Shown here: positions 12,231 to 24,540 of the stretch, one piece after another | Position numbering within the stretch: the first letter of the stretch is position 1 | Layout: each line of letters starts with the position of its first letter | The notes under the pieces: model-generated | The model's database searches: none | Seen by the model: only the letters and a program-made list of their open reading frames with translations | Told to the model about the DNA's origin: nothing | Position numbers and translations under genes: made by a program | NCBI GenBank assembly: GCA_905331475.1 | Contig: CAJNYU010003219.1 | Coordinates: forward strand, 479,746-543,745 | DNA length: 64,000 nucleotides | Source: Rotaria socialis | Lineage: Eukaryota; Rotifera; Eurotatoria; Philodinida; Philodinidae | Reading direction: 5' to 3'

Positions 12231-13207
12231 GAAAGATCCACCCAAGAACGTAGAGTTTTAGCAATCTTGTTACCATGTCAACCGATATAACCATTATTTC
12301 AATCACATGCAGCTATTAAATCGCTAATTTAAAATTTAGAAATAAGTGTTTTTATTGCATTCTAAATCCTAAAGTAGAATTGTCTCTATATGTATCATAC
12401 TTTTTATGATCGATCGATTGGTCAGAATTTTTCTTTCTTAAAATCACTTTTGTCAGTAAAAATTACATCATATTATTTTTTCCTTCGTTGCACCATGCAG
12501 GTGGGAAACAACTTTTTTTATCCCATTTAGTGCTTCGAGCGAAATGGCGGCTAGTCTATTTTGTTTACTCCTATATGATCAATGAATTGCTTAGTGCTAT
12601 TAGTAGCCTGGAAAACAAAAAAGAAACGGCAAAAAATAATGTAGGATGAAATATGAATTTCAAGAGAACGAAAACGAAGAAAAGCTAAAAATACACAGCA
12701 TCATCGATTGAAATTTTCAAGGTAACATGCCCGTTCAATGATTGTCATGAACATAGGTCGTGTGTGGGAGAGGAAAATTAACGTTCCAAGAAAATATCTA
12801 TTCTCCTTCGGTATCTAACTGTTCTTGGAATCTATATGTTATCATCATTCTACGATTCTCAGCACATGGCTGCTATTATTTAATTGAAAGTAAAAAGTTT
12901 AATCGAAAAAGAACGAATCATGCTTTGCACCGTTACAACAGCTGACTTACATTCATTTTATTGTGCTAGTGCATTTTTCAGCGATTTCTTGTTGATATAT
13001 TTAGAAACGTCGACATCAACAAACATTACTTCTGACGCTATTTGTAGTGAGAGAGAAGCCGAAAAGCTGTCTCAGCACTTGTTAACAGTTTTATTGCACT
13101 TTTTGAATAGTGTATAAATGAAAAAAACGATGAAAATTTTCCTTCATTCTTTACTTTTACGAAAAAAAGTACCTTAGAACAGATTTTTCATCACTTTTAT
13201 CCCACCA
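12231..13207. other. Intergenic DNA, no feature seen
   Basis: Open frames at 12760-13117 overlap in different frames and lack motifs or convincing splice signals. Confidence 0.4.
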
Positions 13208-14597
13208 ATGGCTGTTATTCTTGATAAACTTTAGTAAGTAAAATTGAACTTATATCCAATTAGATAAAATTATCGCCTTTCTATCTATGTGCATCTCTAA
13301 GTAGAGATCGCAACGATACAGTTTATATTGTTGTTGTCATGATTAATCACATTTTGCCCTAGTAACTATGCAGCATACGTTGTTGCCGAAGAAATGTTTC
13401 AAGGACAAATAGCTTCCCAGTCACTATTTACAATTGCTGTTCAAAACAAAATGACGGTTCATTTGGGCTCGCCCGTTACATATTGTTCGATCACATACTG
13501 ATCACAAGCTCTAATGTATTGTGTTTTCTAGTCGACAACCTATCTTGTAGGTGTCGGACACGAAAATGCTCAGCCACAAAATGAGTCGTCAATATGCGAA
13601 GACCACATTCTTTCAGTGATTATTATCTTGTATCCTCTAATGTATTCCTGTATAGGCTCTCATAAGCATTCATGTTCATGTCCATATCTTGAAATGGCCA
13701 CTCTTTATTCTAGTGCACCAGTGACTGATCCTTGCGAAACAAAAGCACAACAACTTTTGAACGATGGTAAAATTGATCAAGCCATTGCGATGTATCTATG
13801 TATTAAACCAGAATCTGCTCGAATTTTCATGATCATTGGTATTTTGTATGCGGAAAAGAAAGGCGATTACAAAGCTGCAATCATATTTTACAAGAAGGCA
13901 CTCAAAATTCAAGAAAAGGTATGTAGTTTCACATGATTAAAGTTGAATATATTCCTTGTCCTACATTTAGAACGGTGATGACCCCAGCAATGCTTTCACT
14001 GAACTTGGCTTTGCTTATCAAAATCTTCATGAGTATGATCTCGCATTGAACTATCATTTTCGTGCGCTCATCATCCGAAAGTTGGCTCAAACAATCGATC
14101 GAAAATTAATCGCCGATAGTCTTATTGGAATAGCAAATGCTTATTGGGGCGAACAAAATCTGAGTGAAGCACTTGAGTATGTTACACAAGCCGTAACATT
14201 GAATGAATCAGTTGGATCTGGAAATGAATTGAACTTAGCAACGAACTTAATTACATTAGCAAGTATTCATCATAGTCGTGATGATGATAACCGGGCACTT
14301 GAAGTAGCGAAACAAGCACTAGCTCTACTAGAATCTTGTGTGTCACATGATTCACCTATACTGGCTTCATTCTTAAACAATTTAGGAGCGATACAGTTCA
14401 GCTTAGGATTATCCGGTGATGCTCAACTCAGTTTTGCTCGAGCGCTGATTATTTGTGAGCAGAGTTTGCCTGAAGGACATCCACAACGACTAGCAATCGA
14501 AAAGAATATTAAGAGATTAACTCCGATGGAACAATACAATTTGAGGAACTCATTTATCAGTCTATGCAAGGTTTCTTTGAAGTCTCTAATTTCATAG
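13208..14597 (+). CDS. TPR protein, copy 1 (no ADP-ribosyltransferase domain)
   Basis: Exons 13714-13918 and 13971-14597 are firm (52-bp intron, phase 0). A 26-nt first exon at 13208-13233 with donor GTAAGTAAAAT joins the 13714 exon in phase (285 aa). It has the same length and phase as the first exon of the ART-TPR gene at 3135. Alternatively the uninterrupted upstream frame allows a start at ATG 13694. The protein is almost entirely tetratricopeptide repeats, with paired-helix units such as DQAIAMYLCIKPESARIF and ALEYVTQAVTLNESVGSGNE, so it is a predicted scaffold or adaptor. The TPR block matches the C-terminal half of the 3135-6075 product, and the ART and N-terminal exons are absent. It is nearly identical, intron included, to 18006-18610. 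Poly(A)-like AATAAA lies at about 14692. Confidence 0.72.
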
Positions 14598-17269
14598 AAA
14601 ATGCTATTTGCTGATTTCTGCTAAGAAAATAAGCGTATTTGTTTTTTTATTTTTATGTGTTAGCACTACTTAATAGTATATGTTGCCAGTTAATAAATTA
14701 TTAGTTATCGCAAAATTGTTTTAGCCGGAACCTTATTTTCATTTGAATACGCGCATATTGAAATATATTTTGTTCGTAATAGAACTAAAAAAGAAATTAA
14801 ATGAAGGGCATAATAAGAAGAGGATCAATCTTCTAGAACACATCAATCATTAAATGAAAAAGAGAGTCAAAAAATAACAATGAACATCATTTAATAGTGA
14901 CGGAATTGATTCATAGAAACGAGACATAATCATCTAAAATAGATGAATGAAAAAGTCGAATTTTATAAACAGGGCGACCTTGTGCTTCAGCATTATTTCA
15001 TGTTTTTCAGTCTATAAGACAAACGAAACTATTGAAATTCATCTTTGCTGTTGTTTACTGGGGGAATTGCATTTAAGTATTATTGCTTGTATTTTCAAGG
15101 CCTGTATGCGACCTTCATCCATGTATTCGTTTCCAGCATTCATTGCTGTCGCAAATAGTTGTTTTTCGCAATGTTTACAACAACGAGTCACTCACTGTTA
15201 CCAAGCATGACAACTCTTGTTGATATAGTCACACGAATGTACCGGTACTGAGCTAATACAATTATGAAATTATTCATTGAAGGTCGAATATTGAATTTTG
15301 ATTCTATCCAAAATCATTTTCAATAATCGATCAATTTTATAAATAAATTTTTATATCTATTAAGTTATTCTTCACACTATTGATGATTTTATTTGGATAC
15401 AAATGAATTTATCTAGTGTTCTGCGTTTATGACGAAGATAAATTGAATGGCTTTTATCTGAGCATGATAAATATTTCTATAGAAACAACTGTGAAGAGAC
15501 GTAAGTGAGAAGAAATAAGAATGTCGGAGAAGACGTTTTCACAACGAATCTGAACGATAATGTTCATTTTATTTTTCACAAAAGAGAAACAAAAACAAAA
15601 ACAATTTTATTGCCATGCCATACAAAATCAATCGAGATGGTGCGTAAAAATGATCACTGAAGAGTAACCAGAATCTTTTCTAGTTTGATTCGAAGTAGAA
15701 CTTGATGTATTTTAGCAAGTCTAATAGAGTGACGTCACTCATCCTTCGCCTCCATGTAAATGATGTTTACAATAAAATTGACCGTTTTCACTACAGATTT
15801 TGTTCGTCATTTTACAGCCGCTCGCTTTTTTTGCATTGATCTAGTTCGATTGATTTAATGAGAATTGCATGGAAGTGTATGGAGATGATAAATGAATATC
15901 CGAACAATATTTGAAATCTTATTGATAAAATATCAAATCAATCTTGATTTCTGCAATAATTATTTTATTTTATTACATATAAGAATATCTTGAAGATGAA
16001 TGTGCTTTCAAACTTTACTAATCTTACAAAAGCATCCTATTTTGACTCAATATAAGCTTAGACGGTTTATAATAATTCTAGCGGTTTCCACATAAATAGA
16101 ATCAGGTCATTCAACAAAATCTTGTTTCGTACTAGGAAGACTCTTTGTCTCCTGTGTCATCTCACTATGAAACCTCTCAATTGCAACGAATGACCAGTTA
16201 AGAATTTTGAAAAATAAACTGATTGCTATTTGCTACTAATTGTCTAATCATATTGAATGACTTACTTTTGATTAATGTTAAAATCATTTTTTCTTAATAT
16301 ATCGGTTACATCAAACTCGACTATTACGAAATATTGCACTTCTTTCAACTAAATGGCATCTGCGTTTCCTTTTGAAAATATTTTTCTTGATGTGCAGACA
16401 CGTTTATCTTCGGCACATTTTTTCCCTGAATATTGTGAAACAACTTTTGGCACGACAGAAAGCAAGGAACTATTTTCAAGTTTTTTTTAGATCATAGAAA
16501 TAATTTATATTTACTTTAATTATATTTTCAATCCTAAGATTACATCATCTCAATATAAATTTTTTTTAAACAATCACTTATTATTCAACGTTTGCGTCAA
16601 TACTTCTGGATTTTTAAATCAAATTTATTACATATCAATATCAAAACCTTTACTGTTCTAAATTATTGCTTAATACGGATGTCATAAATTAGTCTAGTCT
16701 ATTGAATTTTAAACGAGATGAATCCTAGTCTACTTTGTCGACATCTCAGCAATCAATCAATCAATGCTTTTCTCGAAACGAAATAAAAAATCTCAAAGAA
16801 ACAACGCAACCAGGCAAAAAAGAAGTTTGAAAAACAGAAAATTCTCGATAAAACATCTGCCAAGTGTCATCCATCATTGGTATGAACAAGAAAACAAAAA
16901 GAGAAAATGAAATTTTCGAAAGTAAATATTTATCTGTCAAGAAAAGCGTTTTTTCAACAGTTAATGACTATTTATGAATATCTCTGCTGGAGTTTTTCTT
17001 TAATAATCAAGGTATGAATATATTCTCGTCAAAATGAAAATACAAACTTTGATCGAGATATGAAGGAGCAGTACTTTTTATTAAAACACCTTGTGACCTA
17101 CGTGAATTTAATTGCTTCTTATATGTACGTTGTTCTTCAAGCTTTTGCTGCTAAATTTAGCAATGCGGTAACCAAAAAACATTTCACATGGCGTCAATAA
17201 TAGGTAGAAACCAATCGTAACAATGATTCAACATATGTACGGTTTTTTTAAAGTTCTGTTCAAATAGAG
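14598..17269. other. Intergenic DNA between the two TPR copies
   Basis: About 2.7 kb, AT-rich. I see no supported coding region, RNA gene or clean element. Confidence 0.45.
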
Positions 17270-17277
17270 TATAAAAG
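17270..17277 (+). promoter_or_regulatory. TATA box of TPR copy 2
   Basis: TATAAAAG lies 73 bp upstream of the ATG at 17350, which opens a short first exon with a consensus donor. Confidence 0.6.
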
Positions 17278-17349
17278 CAACGAGCTCATTGTTTTTCTTT
17301 CATTCCCTTATTTTACAAAACAAATATCTTAAAAAAACAAGACCATACT

Positions 17350-19112
17350 ATGCCATTCTCAAAAATGAATATTCAAAATGTATTTAGGTAAGTTATATTT
17401 TACTTATAAGCAATTAATATGAGAATAGATGATGTTGATTACGGGTAAGACAAAGAATATTTCCGGTTAAGTTCATTTGCTCTATCTTATTCTTCAGTTT
17501 TATGTTATATCGGTTACATCAAAATTCTTAAAATAGTCAGATTTACCTTCTTGATAATATGCTATCGGACGATGACGATACCTGTTAACATTATTCTGAT
17601 AGTTGTGACATATACATACGAAAGTAGTTCTGAAGAAAAACAAATCTATAATTAAGTCAACATCAGCCAAGAAATTTTCAGAAAGTAAATAAATGGCATA
17701 ACTAAACTTTTTGTCACACTTTAGTTCGTATAAACTCTGTTCCGACACGAAAATACTAGAATCGCAAAATTCTTATTATTCGGCAGTTATTGTTCTATGG
17801 CGTCGTGATTTTCAAATTTGTTCTCAATTATCTTAGACATAGAAAAGCACACATTTCTTGACGCTTCTTTTACGTGTAGATGGCATATATAGAGAAAATA
17901 TGAAACGTGATTTAAGGTTACATTAGCAAGTAACAATATGTGAGAAATTATACAAAACTCTTTTTCTAATTCGAAAAAACTTGAAAAGGCCATTCTTTAT
18001 TCTAGTGCACCAGTGACTGATCCTTGCGAAATAAAAGCACAACAACTTTTGAACGATGGTAAAATTGATCAAGCCATTGCGATGTATCTATGTATTAAAC
18101 CAGAATCTGCTCGAATTTTCATGATCATTGGTATTTTGTATGCGGAAAAGAAAGGCGATTACAAAGCTGCAATCATATTTTACAAGAAGGCACTCAAAAT
18201 TCAAGAAAAGGTATGTAGTTTCACATGATTAAAGTTGAATATATTCCTTGTCCTACATTTAGAACGGTGATGACCCCAGCAATGCTTTCACTGAACTTGG
18301 CTTTGCTTATCAAAATCTTCATGAGTATGATCTCGCATTGAACTATCATTTTCGTGCGCTCATCATCCGAAAGTTGGCTCAAACAATCGATCGAAAATTA
18401 ATCGCCGATAGTCTTATTGGAATAGCAAATGCTTATTGGGGCGAACAAAATCTGAGTGAAGCACTTGAGTATGTTACACAAGCCGTAACATTGAATGAAT
18501 CAGTTGGATCTGGAAATGAATTGAACTTAGCAACGAACTTAATTACATTAGCAAGTATTCATCATAGTCGTGATGATGATAACCGGGCACTTGAAGTAGC
18601 GAAACAAGCANGATCGAAAATTAATCGCCGATAGTCTTATTGGAATAGCAAATGCTTATTGGGGCGAACAAAATCTGAGTGAAGCACTTGAGTATGTTAC
18701 ACAAGCCGTAACATTGAATGAATCAGTTGGATCTGGAAATGAATTGAACTTAGCAACGAACTTAATTACATTAGCAAGTATTCATCATAGTCGTGATGAT
18801 GATAACCGGGCACTTGAAGTAGCGAAACAAGCATTAGCTCTACTAGAATCTTGTGTGCCTCGTGATTCACCTGTGCTGGCTTCATTCTTAAACAATTTAG
18901 GAGCGATACAGTTCAGCTTAGGATTATCCGGTGATTCTCAACTCAGTTTTGCTCGAGCGCTGATTATTTGTGAGCAGAGTTTGCCTGAAGGACATCCACA
19001 ACGACTAGCAATGGAAGGCAATATTAACAGAATAACCGAAATGGAACAAAACAATCAACAAAACTTGGAATCGGATCATTGGCAGTTTTCTTTCAAGACT
19101 TTACTTGCATAG
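17350..19112 (+). CDS. TPR protein, copy 2, broken by an assembly join
   Basis: Exon 1 is 17350-17387 (ATG to donor GTAAGT). A 618-bp intron ends at TCTAG 18005, exon 2 is 18006-18210 (205 nt, same phase as its paralogues), the intron 18211-18262 follows, and exon 3 is 18263-19112. Exon 3 holds an N at 18611, and the 222 bases on its left (18389-18610) recur without visible change on its right (18612-18833). If that overlap is collapsed, the frame is continuous and the terminal exon is 627 nt, exactly as in copy 1 (289 aa in all). The product is again nothing but TPR repeats. The 3' end differs from copy 1 (NQQNLES and following), and the unrelated first exon comes with its own TATA box. Poly(A)-like AATAAA lies at about 19260. 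Confidence 0.78.
18389..18833. other. Unmerged scaffold overlap around a single N
   Basis: The 222 bases before the N at 18611 are repeated directly after it. The phase shift of 223 nt is removed exactly by deleting one copy plus the N, so this is best read as two contig ends that overlap but were not merged, rather than as an internal gene duplication. Confidence 0.85.
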
Positions 19113-20188
19113 AGAGAAATTATTTGTTACAGTCTATTAAGAAAATAAGCATATTTTTTGTTGTTTTTATTTCGTTTAAGAAGCATAGAACCATTCGGAG
19201 CATTTTACTATATTAGTAACCTCGCAACTTGTTTTTGTTTGTAATTCTATTTTTATTTCAATAAATCGATTTGAATATTGTTTGCTAACCAGGTGTCTCG
19301 CATAAATTTTTTTTTTCAAATAGCATTAATAAGTTGCAGTAAAAACGAAAGAAATTTCAAGAATCAAATAATTGAAAAATAAGAACGAATAATATATATT
19401 GATCATCTTGATATATTATTTCAGTTATTCAATAAGAAAAAGATCAAGGCTTACTCATGACACAGACAATAAAGTCGATGAAGAGATCATGGTGTCTTAT
19501 GTTCATATCTTCATTTAGGAAAATGTATAACAAGAATTTTCATGTGATACTTCAGATAGCCAGTGACATCATAATATATTATCATTTTGTTATAATTTAT
19601 GAGTGCTGTTGCTAATCGAAAAAAAAGTTCAAACAATAGGTACATTAGAATGTTGTTAGTTTTGTTTCCAAGGTTGGTTTTACCGTTTCATCATTGTATT
19701 TTGATTATACGAAATAAAACTAACGCAATGATAACTATACTGAAATTTTTGTGCAGTGAAATAAACCAAATTGAGTAGCAATGAAATATGTCTTTCGTTA
19801 AATTATCAATCTTTTTGATTCTCATCAAAAACGCATTAGGAGAATTTGTCTGATAGAAACTCTTGTGTCTATACTAATCAATATACTTAATCACGTACCT
19901 ACACTCACAAAAGAGTATGCACTTACTATAAGAACGCCCTTACACAATATCCGCCCATTAGGATCTCTTACAGATATAGAATGTGCATTACACAGAAGTT
20001 TTCTTTGTATGAGATAATAACGAGAAAATGCCTAGAGGCAATAGAAATATATCGTATTAGGTTTTGCAGTAAGCGGTATCAATATTATTTTTATTTTCCT
20101 CAAAAGTCTTTTTTTCATAAAAAAAATACAACTAGCTAAATTCAGCAGAATGAACGATGAAAATATTCTTTTATAGTATTAGTTCAAA
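19113..20188. other. Intergenic DNA between convergent genes
   Basis: It contains the 3' UTR and poly(A) signal of TPR copy 2 and the 3' flank of the minus-strand GNAT gene. An AT palindrome lies around 19390-19425. Nothing else is seen. Confidence 0.45.
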
Positions 20189-20827
20189 TTAAAAATTTCT
20201 TCCGACAAGATAACATCGATCGTACATTGGATCTGTGAGATCAACTAAACGTTTTGAGTCATAATCAGTATATATTAACTCATCAAAAATGTTGAATTTT
20301 TGCTTTTTAAAACAATTCAATGAATAGACATTTGTTGCTTCAGCATAAGCACCATGTATGTTGAATTCTTCTTGAGCAACGCATTCAATACTTTTTGATA
20401 TGAGACGTGATGCAAGATCATGACCACGAGCAATCTTGTCAACAGCAATTATATATATATGAAGAAGAGTGTTTGCATTTAGTCGTTCGAAAACTTTCAC
20501 TTTTCTATCCACATCATTCAGAATTTGGAAAATAAAACGAATTTTTTCATCCGAAACCATGTTGTTTTCCACATGATGATCCTTCGAGGTGATTTCATTA
20601 AGACAAACAGCAACTATTTGATTGGTTTCTGTGTCATATGCAACAAACGAGCATTTATCAGATACGCAACTATTAATCAGAATATTTGAAAATTCAGATG
20701 TTTCAGTGATTTGGATACATCGCGAAATAGGTTCATCAGGAAAAAATGATGTTTTTAATAAAGAAGCAACTTGATCATAATCATCTTCATGCAATAAACG
20801 AATAGCAAATTTCGATGTTGAAGTCAT
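20189..20827 (-). CDS. GNAT-family N-acetyltransferase, arylalkylamine type
   Basis: Single exon, 212 aa, ATG at 20827. It has the GNAT fold typical of insect-like arylalkylamine (dopamine/serotonin) N-acetyltransferases. The N-terminal IRLLHEDDYDQVASLL segment opens strand 1 and helix 1. The acetyl-CoA motif A is IIAVDKIARGHDLASRL (residues about 126-142), with R-G-H-D-L-A matching the R/Q-x-x-G-x-G/A pyrophosphate loop. A C-terminal NCFKKQKFNIFDELIY segment matches motif B. The expected reaction is acetyl transfer from acetyl-CoA to an amine; the substrate cannot be read from sequence. No signal peptide, so probably cytosolic. The length is normal for the family. No intron is evident. Confidence 0.85.
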   Translation of the reverse strand: MTSTSKFAIRLLHEDDYDQVASLLKTSFFPDEPISRCIQITETSEFSNILINSCVSDKCSFVAYDTETNQIVAVCLNEITSKDHHVENNMVSDEKIRFIFQILNDVDRKVKVFERLNANTLLHIYIIAVDKIARGHDLASRLISKSIECVAQEEFNIHGAYAEATNVYSLNCFKKQKFNIFDELIYTDYDSKRLVDLTDPMYDRCYLVGRNF

Positions 20828-21596
20828 ATTGTGTTTTACGTAACCTACTCTTAGATAGTCGTGTAATTTAAGTCGTGGTTACTTCGAGTATGATGATGAA
20901 GAAAAGAAAAAAAAAACTTTTTTTCTTTATAATCTTGAGATGAGTCACGCAAAATTTTACTTTCCTCGTTCTTTAAGCCTAATAATTAATGCAAGGAGCA
21001 ATTGCAACTGAATAGATAAGACAACAAAAATGACGTGACATGTGTATCCAGAGATGTGCGTTAACGAATGATAGTTATATATTCTATCCCGCAACGTAAT
21101 TTTTCTTTACACCCTTGTTCCACATCGTTGATTACTAATCATTTTGGGCTCGACTCACAACGAAATAAAACGTTAAAGGGTTATAGTATACGGAATTTTG
21201 TTCGTTTATTTCTCAATTTGTTTTAGTATAATTGAAGAATGTGCGAAAAAACTGAAAAAAATTGTACATTTGTTTTATACAACTGGTGTAGTTTGGAATT
21301 TTTTCTTAGAATCAGCAGCAGGTCCAATGTAAACATGTATACCAATGGATATAATCGAGAATGCACTTAAAGTTCAAATTGAAATTGATCTCCAGGAAAA
21401 AACGTTTCTTTTCAAACACCTTGAAAAATGGTTGGGCATAAAATTGCGGAGACAAACATTTACAGTTATATACAAAAAATCGTTGTCTTACGCCCTCTGT
21501 CACCAATCTATCTAATTTTCTTACTCATTTCTCCAATCAAATATGATCAATATTCGAACGAATATCTATCACTCGTTTTCCAACGAAATTACGATA
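20828..21596. other. Intergenic region between GNAT and SHQ1 (divergent starts)
   Basis: The two genes point away from each other, so this 0.77 kb should hold both promoters. No clear TATA box was identified. Open frames within are spurious. Confidence 0.4.
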
Positions 21597-23028
21597 ATGT
21601 TAATTCCTCGTTTTGCATTATCTCAAACAGCAACACATCTATCAATCACAATCCGATGTCCCTATGTGAAGTTTTCTTCATCAAATGATAATAGTAATGG
21701 TATTGAAATTGACTTACCTTCTCCAGATGAATTCTACTTTGCTTGTAAACCCTATTATCTTCATTTATACTTACCCGGTCATGTTATTGATAAAGGTTTA
21801 CCTGATTATAAATATGATATTGATTCATCATCATTTTGTTTCAATTATGAAAAAGAAATACCAAATGAACATTTTGAAGATCTTGATATGCTTACCAAAT
21901 TACTTAATAAAGAAAATAAAGTCTCATTGAATAGAGTCGAAGAAATCGATAGAGACTTAAATGATGAACAAGACGAAGAAGATGATGATGATGAACCATT
22001 ATGGAATCAGATGAGACAGCTTGAAATCGATGGTTAGTTTTTAATATTTCAGTCTTCCCTTTAGTTATTATTTATTTATTTATTTTAGATCAACCAAAAG
22101 AGAATTTAATTTCTTCATATTCATATGGATTTAATCATCAATATAAGGGAATATTTTCAAATTTCGATTCGGAATATTCTTTAACATTTGATAATCAGTC
22201 TCCTGATACACTACCGACAACATCGATTCGTTCATCTCGTTTAGAGAAAGAACAATTGGATTTTAACTATGAACATTATCTAGTTGATAAACATGAATTA
22301 GACGATGAAATGTTATTCAATTTTAAATTAACTATAGATGACGAATTAAATGATCAAGATCGAGATGATTTAAAGAATCTTAAATACAAAAAACTCCTGA
22401 TTGACGATCAAATACCAATTTATTTAGGACTCATTGATATACTTTATGCATTTGCCTATGATCAACGTCTGACACAGTAAATGATGAATTAAGTCCGAAA
22501 CAGAAATTACATATTTCCTGTTTTTTTTTATCTTATAGAGGTGAACCATGCTGTGAATCTCCATGGAATATTCATAAATTATCATCAACACTTGCCTGGT
22601 TTGATTCTTTTACTGATCTTCCATCTGTTTTGATTTCATGCTGTCGTCGAACGTTAATTTATCCACTTAATCGTTCATTTAAACTTGCAAGAAAATGTTT
22701 GTTAGATGTCATTGAAATTCTTTCTATGGGAAAATGTGCAATACTTCAATGTTTTCTTCAAATGAGACGTTTATTTCTTGATGAAGAACATCGATATTTA
22801 TTAAATACACTTTATTTGAATGATTATTGTTTATGGATACAAACAGAATGTCATACAAAATGGTTGAATTCATTAATAGAAGCAATGAAACATACAATTG
22901 ACTATGAACTTGATGAAAATGATTTAGGATTAAATTTTGAAGAAAAGAGTTTTTCTTGGAAAGTTAACTTATGTGAAGCAAGTGATACTGATGACGATGA
23001 TTGTGTATCATCATCAGAGGAGCAGTAG
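21597..23028 (+). CDS. SHQ1: SHQ1, H/ACA snoRNP assembly chaperone
   Basis: Three exons, 21597-22032, 22089-22476 and 22539-23028, join in phase to give 437 aa. The start at ATG 21597 (MLIPRFALSQ) matches the conserved SHQ1 N-terminus; longer upstream frames are ignored. Residues 1-95 are the CS (p23/Hsp20-like) domain, with ITIRCPYVKF, KPYYLHLYLPG and the EHFEDLDMLTKLL helix typical of SHQ1. An acidic linker follows. The C-terminal SHQ1-specific helical domain includes YAFAYDQR, KLSSTLAWFDSF, YPLNRSFKLA and YLNDYCLWIQ. SHQ1 holds the pseudouridine synthase dyskerin/Cbf5 before H/ACA particle assembly, in nucleus and cytoplasm. The protein is somewhat shorter than the human (577) and yeast (507) forms and ends in an Asp/Ser/Glu tail. 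Poly(A)-like AATAAA lies at about 23044. Confidence 0.94.
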
Positions 23029-24540
23029 CATTGTTGAAGTTTAATAATAAAAAATTGTTCAAAACTACACTGAAGAATACTTTAGGTATTGAGAATTGTA
23101 ACTAGATATAAATTTTATTAAAATATGTTAAATATCGATAATAAGATGATATCTAAATTAGACTCAAACATTGGAACTATTCTTGATAGATCTTGTGTGT
23201 GTTTTAGTAATAAAACATGAGACAAAAAGAAACGAATCTATATATTTAACAAGATAAGTAGTCGATAGTGATATCAATATTTGACATATTTAGTGGAGCG
23301 AGTTTATTCTCGGTGATTACTAGTAGTAGCCAAGATGAAATTCAACTTAAAATGCATTATGAAGATGTGAATGTCGAATTCTTTCGATATTCTAATCCCA
23401 CTAAAATTGGATTAACATCTTGAGTTATTTAAGTTCGGTTTATATTTTTTTGAAGTTATACTGAAGAAACTTCCATGTCCTTAATATGTACATTATTCGC
23501 AGCAACTTCACTAATATATCGAAGATCAATCAGTGTTTGAATCCTGTAATATCGGTTTGTGAGAAATAATTTATGACATAAGTAATTGTAAGAGTTCTAT
23601 GTCTGATAAAATACGAAGCGATTCTCTCTGTATCCTATATATAATTAAATACGATCTCATCGAAGTCTTCCATAAAATCCAATTTTCATTCTATGTAACT
23701 GCTTTCATGAACGCCTTCGTAATTGAATATTAGAACTGCTCATATGTTTGCCTCTGGAAATATGGTCTAAACAATAACTAGGATAACTTGAGAAAAATAT
23801 GTAGCTTTGCCACGTTTTTTTTACTTGATCCAATTTTCAGAGAATAATCGTTCATTGGTTGGAATTTTCTCTTGTTACCGTCAAGAAAAGAATTGCATAT
23901 TCATTCAAATTACGCTGTAAAAGTCTTGACGTATCACTTTTTGCTAGTATTATCATGAAACAGTAGAGATTCTAGTGTGAGATAGGTAATGGGGACTCGA
24001 GCAATACGCGGTTTTCGCAGTTGTTCCAATTTCTAATTAATTGTGGATGAAACTTATTAATCATGAATATTAACTACTTAAATGTTCGTGTTTCCAGAAT
24101 TTACAAGAGTTCCTTCTTAACGGAGACCTCAATCTAGTGGAATGATTCTAAGTTAAGTCAGTTTGAATAATCTTTGGTCTATCGAGTAAATTTAAAGAAA
24201 AGTGCTAAAAAGATGTTGTCTGATTTTAATCGAAAATTATATTTAATATTCATTATTTATCTATTCAAGCAAAAAAAAAGATTTGTAAGCTAATATAGAC
24301 AGATAATTAAAGCAAATAGATCTATTTCTATTTGCAAGCAAGCAACAAAGCATGGAATAGGGCGTTACTTTTGATAACATACAAGTAATGTTGGTTACAT
24401 ATTCTTACTGGAGATAAGAGCATCATTTTTCGTTGTCATTCTGACAATAGAGACTATTTCAGTGTTTTATTTTCTTTTGCGATGTACTCTTCACACAGTT
24501 CTTGCATCGCTTATTGAGACCGTATCATTTCTTACAAACT
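23029..24540. other. Intergenic DNA, no feature seen
   Basis: About 1.5 kb, AT-rich. It contains the SHQ1 3' end and the upstream region of the protease-like gene. Confidence 0.45.

Noticed and set aside
13365-13500. Possible extra exon between exons 1 and 2 of TPR copy 1 (reads NYAAYVVAEEMFQG)
   Set aside because: An acceptor is present, but there is no good donor before the stop codon, and the direct 13233-to-13714 join already fits in phase.
18389-18833. Internal tandem duplication of TPR units
   Set aside because: The repeat is interrupted by N, is identical over 222 bp and breaks the frame; an assembly overlap explains it fully.
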